Positions 59,360 to 64,000 of a stretch of 64,000 bases of DNA are shown in pieces. This DNA comes from Streptomyces sp. SW4 (GTDB lineage Bacteria; Actinomycetota; Actinomycetes; Streptomycetales; Streptomycetaceae). The DNA lies in assembly GCA_003248315.1 (NCBI GenBank), contig QKWM01000004.1, positions 1,426,001-1,490,000 on the forward strand, given 5' to 3'. The notes beneath the pieces are model-generated. The model saw nothing but the letters and a program-made list of their open reading frames with translations, was not told the DNA's origin and did no database searches. The translations under genes were made by a program, and so were the position numbers. How positions within the stretch are numbered: position 1 is the stretch's first letter; the number at the start of each line of letters is the position of its first letter.

Positions 59360-60583
59360 TCACCCGGCCGCGCTCCGCGCCCTCTCCTGGGCGCGGGCGA
59401 GCAGGTCGGCGAGGCGGTCGGTGACCACCTCCGGGTGCTCCAGCATCACCAGGTGCCCGGCGTCCGGGACCAGCACCAGCTCGGCGTCCGGGAGCACGTC
59501 GGCGATGGCCTCGCTGTGCTCGCTGGGCGTGACCAGGTCCTGCACCCCGGCCAGCACCAGCACCGGCAGGCCGGCGAAGCGGGCGAGCGCCTCGGTCTTG
59601 TCGTGGTCGTCGAAGGCCGGGTAGTACTCGGCGACCACGTCGATCGGCGTCGACTCGATCATCCGCTCGGCGAACCGGGCCACCGCCGGGTCGACGTCCC
59701 GGGACGCGAACGAGTACCGCTTGATGATCCCGGCGAACAGGTCCGCCGTCGCCCGGCGCCCCTTCTCCACCAGTTCGGCCCGCTGCCCGAGGGCCTTCAG
59801 CACGCCCGGCAGCACCCGCCGCACCGCGTTGACGCCGGCCACCGGCAGCCCGAAGTTGACCTCGCCGAGCCGCCCGGAGGAGGTGCCGACCAGGGCGACG
59901 CCGACGACCCGGTCGCGGACCAGCTCGGGGAACTGGTCGGCCAGGGCCATCACCGTCATGCCGCCCATGGAGTGCCCGACCAGGACGAGCGGGCCCTCGG
60001 GCGCGGCGGCGTCGACGACCGCCTTCAGGTCCCGGCCCAGCTGGTCGATGGTGACCGGTTCGCCGCGCACCTGTCCCACGCCCCGCCCGGAACGGCCGTG
60101 GCTGCGCTGGTCCCAGTGCACGGTGCGGACGACGCCGCGCAGCGCCGCGCGCTGGAAGTGCCAGGAGTCCTGGTTGAGGCAGTAGCCGTGGCAGAAGACG
60201 ACGGTGACCGGGGCGGGGGCCCTGCGGCCGAACAGGCGCCGGCGGCGCGGGGCCGGCCCGCCCTCCGGCTCGGCGTCGTCGACCTCGTAGTACAGCTCGG
60301 TGCCGTCGTCGGCGTACGCCTGCCCGGGAGTGCCGCGCAGGGCGCCGTAGGGGCCGGCGGCGTCCAGGGCGAGCCGGGCCTTGCGGCGCATGCCGCGGCC
60401 GACGGTCAGCCGCTCTATCGCCACGCCCGCCGCCGCGCCCGCCGCGACGACGCCTATGGCGACGCCCGCGATGCCGGTCGCCCGGCGCCAGCCGCCCGCC
60501 GCGGCCTCACCGGCGGCCTCCGTGGCGGAGGCGACGGCCGCCGCGGCGGCGCCCGCGACGGCTTCCGCGCTGCTCTCGCTCAC
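59360..60583 (-). CDS. Alpha/beta hydrolase, membrane-anchored
   Basis: 407 residues, intact, GTG 60583 (SESSAEAVAGAAAAAVASAT). An Ala/Gly-rich N-terminal helix (ATGIAGVAIGVVAAGAAAGVAI) may anchor it. Catalytic fold: VVFCHGYCLNQDSWHFQR, WDQRSHGRSGRG, nucleophile in VLVGHSMGGMTVMAL, acid in VLAGVQDLVTPSEHSE and His in VPDAGHLVMLEHPEVV. Substrate unknown. Lies between alr and tsaE, as in related Streptomyces. Confidence 0.87.
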   Translation of the reverse strand: MSESSAEAVAGAAAAAVASATEAAGEAAAGGWRRATGIAGVAIGVVAAGAAAGVAIERLTVGRGMRRKARLALDAAGPYGALRGTPGQAYADDGTELYYEVDDAEPEGGPAPRRRRLFGRRAPAPVTVVFCHGYCLNQDSWHFQRAALRGVVRTVHWDQRSHGRSGRGVGQVRGEPVTIDQLGRDLKAVVDAAAPEGPLVLVGHSMGGMTVMALADQFPELVRDRVVGVALVGTSSGRLGEVNFGLPVAGVNAVRRVLPGVLKALGQRAELVEKGRRATADLFAGIIKRYSFASRDVDPAVARFAERMIESTPIDVVAEYYPAFDDHDKTEALARFAGLPVLVLAGVQDLVTPSEHSEAIADVLPDAELVLVPDAGHLVMLEHPEVVTDRLADLLARAQERARSAAG

Positions 60584-60682
60584 GTACCGCTCCCCTCCGC
60601 CGGCCCCTGTGCGGGCGTCCTCTCCGGTTTCTGATGCACCAGAACGCATGCGTCATGCACGGGAAAGCGTCCGTGGTGCCGG

Positions 60683-61847
60683 TCACTCACCGACATAGAC
60701 GCGCGGGACGCGGCTTCCGATGCGTGTGACGATCTCGTAGCCGATGGTGCCCGCGGCCTGGGCCCAGTCCTCGGCGGTGGGCTCGCCGCGGTCGCCGGGC
60801 CCGAACAGGACCGCCTCGGCGCCCGGCGGGGGCTCGTCGCCGCCGAGGTCGACGACGAACTGGTCCATCGCGATCCGTCCGGCGACCGTACGCCACTTGC
60901 CGCCGACCAGGACGGGCGCGGTCCCGGAGCCGTGGCGGGGACGCCGTCGGCGTAGCCGAGGGGGACGAGGCCGAGGGTGGTCTCGCCGGGGGTCGTGTAG
61001 TGGTGGCCGTAGCTGACCCCGTGGCCGCCGGGGACGTGCTTGACCAGCGCCAGCGAGGCGGACAGCGTCATCACCGGGCGGAGCCCGAAGTCGGCGGGGG
61101 TGCCCAGCTCGGGGCTGGGCGACAGGCCGTACATGGCGATGCCGGGCGGACGAGGTCGAAGTGGGTCTCGGGGAGGGTGAGCGTGGCCGGGGAGTTGGCG
61201 ATGTGCCGCACCTCGGGGCGCAGGCCCTGCTCCTCGGCGTACGCCGTCATCTCCCGGAAGCGGGTGAGCTGGGCGGCGATGGAGGGGTGGCCGGGCTCGT
61301 CGGCGCAGGCGAAGTGGGACCACAGGCCGGTGACGCGGATCAGGCCCTCGGTCTCGGCGCGGCGGGCCTCGCCGACCAGCCGGAACCAGTCCTCGCCCGG
61401 CTGGCAGCCGTTGCGCCCGAGGCCGGTGTCGGCCTTGAGCTGCACCCGTGCGGGGTGCCCGGCGAGCCGGGCGGCCGCCGTGACCTCCTCCAGGGCCCAC
61501 AGGCCGCTGACGGACACGTCGAGGCGGGCGTCGACCGCCTCGCGCCAGGGGCCGCCCGGCGTCCACAGCCAGCACATGATCCGGACGTCGTCCGGCAGCC
61601 CGGCGCCGGCACGCAGCGCGAGCGCCTCCTCGGGGGTGGCGGTGCCCAGCCAGGTCGCGCCGGCCTCGACGGCAGCGCGGGCGCAGGGCGCCGCCCCGTG
61701 CCCGTACCCGTCGGCCTTGACCACGGCCATCAGGGCCGCGCCGGGTGCCAGGGCGCGCAGGGTGCGCACGTTGGCCCGCAGGGCGGCCAGATCGATCTCG
61801 GCACGGGCCCGCGCAGGCGCGGTCCGCTGGGCTGCTGTCTCACTCAT
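60683..61847 (-). CDS. alr: Alanine racemase
   Basis: PLP enzyme making D-alanine for peptidoglycan. About 388 residues. ATG 61847 (SETAAQRTAPARARAEIDLA). PLP Lys in LMAVVKADGYGHG; QLKADTGLGRNG; HIANSPATL; catalytic Tyr side in GVSYGHHYTTPGETTLG; and AGRIAMDQFVVDLGG near the end. Frame changes near 61150 (VRP to PGIAMYG) and 60935. Follows nnrD by 133 bases. Confidence 0.94.
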
Positions 61848-61980
61848 GGTGCGCCCAGTGTCTCAGAGCGCCGGAACCACCCGCCGTCCCGGACGCGGGG
61901 ACCTGCCCGGAGGAGGTGCCGCTCGCCGGGGATCGCCCGGCGAGCGGGGCTGCGCTCCCCGGCCGCCCCTCCCCCGTTCC

Positions 61981-63423
61981 TCACCCCCGGACGTCCGCCG
62001 CGTCCCGCCACGCCAGCGGGAGCGCCGCTGCCACGTCGAGCGCTCCGACGGGCGTCCCGTCCGCGGCGAGACGCCCGGCGAGGCCGTGGAGGTAGGCGGC
62101 GGCACTGCCCGCGTCGCGGGCGGACAGGCCGGTCGCCAGCAGGGAGCCGGCCAGCCCGGAGAGCACGTCGCCGCTGCCGGCGGTGGCCAGCCAGGGCGTG
62201 CCCGTCGCGTTGACCCGCACGGGACCGCCGCCCGGGGCCGCGACCAACGTCGTCGAGCCCTTGAGCAGGACGGTCGCGTCGTAGCGGGCGGCGAGTTCGC
62301 GGGCGGCGGACAACCGGGCGCCCTCGACCTCCTCCCGGCTCACCCCGAGCAGCGCGGCGGCCTCCCCGGCGTGCGGGGTCAGCAGCGTCGGCGCGGTGCG
62401 GGCGCGGACGGTGTCCCGGTCGGCGAGCCGCAGGCCGTCCGCGTCGACCAGCACGGGCACCTCGGCCGCGAGCACCTCGGCGACGGTGCCGGCGTCGTCC
62501 CCGGCGCCGGGTCCGGTCACCCACGCCTGCACCCGCCCCGCGTGCTTCGGGCCCCGGTCGGAGACGAGCGTCTCGGGGAAGCGGGCGAGGACGGCGTCCC
62601 CGGCGGGGCCGACGTAGCGCACCGCCCCGGCGCCGCCCCGCAGCGCGCCCGCGACGGCGAGGACGGCGGCGCCCGGGTAGCGGGCGGACCCGGCGGCGAT
62701 GCCGACGACCCCGCGCCGGTACTTGTCGCTCTCCGCGGCCGGCACCGGCAGGAGCCGGGCGACGTCCGCGTGCTGCAGCGCCTCCAGGACGGCGGCGTCG
62801 CCCGGCAGCGCCAGCCCGATGTCGACGAGCCGCACCGACCCGGCGTACTCCCGCGCCGGGTCGATCAGCAGCCCCGGCTTGTGCGTCCCGAACGTCACCG
62901 TGAGGTCGGCCCGCAGCGCGGCGCCGTGCACCTCCCCGGTGTCCGCGTCCACGCCGCTCGGCAGGTCGACGGCGACGACGGCGGCCCGGGACCGCCCGGC
63001 GGCGGCCGCCACGGCCTCCGCCTCCGGCCGCAGCCCGCCCTTGCCGCCGATCCCGACGATGCCGTCCACCACCAGATCGGCCCGTTCGATCAGCGCCTCG
63101 GCGTCGCCGTCCCCCACGACCCGGCCACCGGCCCGGCGCAGTGCGGCGAGGCCGCCGGCGTGGGCGCGTTCCGGGGCGAGCAGCACGGCCGACACCCCGG
63201 CGCCGCGCCGGGCGAGCCGCGCCCCGGCGTACAGGGCGTCACCGCCGTTGTCGCCGCTGCCGACGAGCAGCACGACCCGGCTGCCGTACACCCGCCCCAG
63301 CAGCTCCGCGCAGGCGGCGGCGAGCCCGGCGGCCGCCCGCTGCATCAACGCCCCCTCGGGCAGCCGCGCCATCAGCTCCCGCTCGGCCGTCCTGACCGTC
63401 TCCACGCTGTACGCAGTACGCAT
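61981..63423 (-). CDS. nnrD: Bifunctional NAD(P)H-hydrate epimerase / ADP-dependent dehydratase
   Basis: 480 residues, intact; repairs hydrated NAD(P)H. The N-terminal YjeF epimerase domain has LMQRAAAGLAAACAELLG, VVLLVGSGDNGGDALYAGARL and VVAVDLPSGVDADTG. The C-terminal kinase-fold dehydratase has GVVGIAAGSARYPGAAVLAV, LLTPHAGEAAALLGVSREEV, VLLKGSTTLVAAPGG and WLATAGSGDVLSGLAGSLLA. ATG 63423 (RTAYSVETVRTAERELMAR). Between acpS and alr. Confidence 0.95.
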   Translation of the reverse strand: MRTAYSVETVRTAERELMARLPEGALMQRAAAGLAAACAELLGRVYGSRVVLLVGSGDNGGDALYAGARLARRGAGVSAVLLAPERAHAGGLAALRRAGGRVVGDGDAEALIERADLVVDGIVGIGGKGGLRPEAEAVAAAAGRSRAAVVAVDLPSGVDADTGEVHGAALRADLTVTFGTHKPGLLIDPAREYAGSVRLVDIGLALPGDAAVLEALQHADVARLLPVPAAESDKYRRGVVGIAAGSARYPGAAVLAVAGALRGGAGAVRYVGPAGDAVLARFPETLVSDRGPKHAGRVQAWVTGPGAGDDAGTVAEVLAAEVPVLVDADGLRLADRDTVRARTAPTLLTPHAGEAAALLGVSREEVEGARLSAARELAARYDATVLLKGSTTLVAAPGGGPVRVNATGTPWLATAGSGDVLSGLAGSLLATGLSARDAGSAAAYLHGLAGRLAADGTPVGALDVAAALPLAWRDAADVRG

Positions 63424-63469
63424 GCCGGAGAGTCTTCCCCGTCTCCGGCGAACCCGTCACCTCGGCCCC

Positions 63470-63553
63470 GTCGCCCCTTACGCGTCACCTCCGACGCGTC
63501 GCCCCTTACGCGTCACCTCCGACGCGTCGCCCCTTACGCGTCACCTCGGCGTG
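63470..63553. repeat. 28-bp tandem repeat, three copies
   Basis: The unit GTCGCCCCTTACGCGTCACC followed by TCCGACGC repeats at 63470, 63498 and 63526; the last copy decays after CACCTC. Copies 1 and 2 are identical. It lies in the gap between acpS and nnrD, with a shorter related GTCACCTCGGCCCC before it. Confidence 0.85.
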
Positions 63554-63608
63554 CGCACGCCGTGTTCCTCCCCCCTCCCCCCCCGCGGCGCGTACGCGGG
63601 GCCGGCCG

Positions 63609-63979
63609 TCACCGTTCCGCGATGACGACCGCGGACGCCACCCCCGCGTCGTGGCTCAGCGACACGTGCCACGACGTCACCCCAGCTCCGCGGCGCGCGC
63701 CGCCACCGTGCCCGTCACCCGCAGCCGGGGCTGCCCGCTGTCCTCGACGTACACCTCGGCGTCGGTCCAGTGCAGCCCGGCCGGCGCGCCCAGCGCCTTG
63801 GCCAGCGCCTCCTTGGCGGCGAACCGAGCGGCGAGCGAGGCCACTCCCCTGCGTTCACCGCTGGGCAGCAGCAACTCGCTGTCCAGGAAGAGCCGCCGAG
63901 CCATCCCGGGCGTGCGCTCCAGCGACGCCGCGAACCGCTCGATCTCGGCCACGTCGATGCCGACCCCGATGATGCTCAT
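63609..63979 (-). CDS. acpS: Holo-[acyl-carrier-protein] synthase
   Basis: Transfers 4'-phosphopantetheine to ACP. About 123 residues. ATG 63979 ([20 protein letters not shown]) with the metal-binding Asp in [10 protein letters not shown], and the second motif [13 protein letters not shown]. One missing G near 63685 ([20 protein letters not shown] restored, to stop 63609-63611). First gene of the minus-strand run acpS-nnrD-alr-hydrolase-tsaE. Confidence 0.93.
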
Positions 63980-64000
63980 GCGGAGCACCTTACGGGGGCG

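Noticed and set aside
63470..63553. CRISPR array
   Set aside because: Repeats are directly tandem with no spacers, only three copies, and no cas genes are near.
61000..63972. A 990-codon open frame antisense to alr, nnrD and acpS
   Set aside because: Runs across three real genes and their gaps; low-complexity composition and no recognisable domain.

Overview
The window is about 64 kb of very GC-rich actinobacterial DNA that reads as a Streptomyces chromosome core segment. The evidence is high G/C at third codon positions, GTG and TTG starts with AGGAGG-like ribosome sites, whiD and bldM side by side, a five-member Ser/Thr kinase cluster, and a GroEL1 with a histidine-rich tail. As I recall Mycobacterium tuberculosis, a related gene set occurs there in similar order: guaA, a ChoD-like GMC oxidase, guaB3, guaB2, a SigD-like sigma factor, a whiB3-like gene, groEL1/groES, tsaD/rimI/tsaB/tsaE, alr and nnrD. 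That makes most of the window vertically inherited housekeeping DNA. I see no prophage, insertion sequence, CRISPR array, rRNA or tRNA.

Layout. (1) 0-10 kb: the end of a lipase-like hydrolase, an M23 peptidase, pcrA convergent with it, an NlpC/P60 hydrolase behind a likely c-di-AMP (ydaO-type) riboswitch, a TDT-family transporter, a small membrane protein and a second NlpC/P60 hydrolase. (2) 10-17.6 kb: a pectate lyase, an HSL-type hydrolase, a PspC-domain two-component system divergent from a PspC protein and a small membrane protein, a DoxX protein, a repeat-rich gap and a PNPOx-like protein. (3) 17.6-25.5 kb: guaA, chorismate mutase behind an apparent aromatic-amino-acid attenuator, a gene-free stretch that folds into consecutive hairpins, an LAETG cell-wall protein, a GMC oxidoreductase and an aldehyde dehydrogenase. 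(4) 25.5-35.3 kb: five tandem Ser/Thr kinase genes, one of them a pseudokinase; four carry a similar extracytoplasmic domain. (5) 35.5-44.1 kb: glpD, a UDP-sugar dehydrogenase homologue, guaB3, guaB2, a SigD-like sigma factor, bldM and whiD. (6) 44-54.9 kb: a LysR regulator and MOSC protein, a multicopper oxidase, an SDR, groES-groEL1 under two CIRCE operators, two lipoprotein polysaccharide deacetylases, a methyltransferase and an LCP protein. (7) 55-64 kb: a coupled run tsaB-rimI-tsaD-small ORF, a secreted hypothetical, a 64-residue ORF under a metal-regulator-like palindrome, and acpS-nnrD-alr-hydrolase-tsaE.

Functional themes are cell-wall remodelling and sensing (M23, NlpC/P60, deacetylases, LCP, LAETG, kinases), purine synthesis (guaA, guaB2, guaB3), tRNA t6A synthesis (tsaB, tsaD, tsaE) and sporulation control (bldM, whiD).

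Caution: roughly half of the genes carry one or more apparent frameshifts, including essential ones (guaA, guaB2, groEL, alr, tsaE, acpS). Nearly all are explained by a single missing base in a short C or G run. I treat these as sequence or assembly errors, not pseudogenes, and give spans running from the true start to the true stop with approximate break points.
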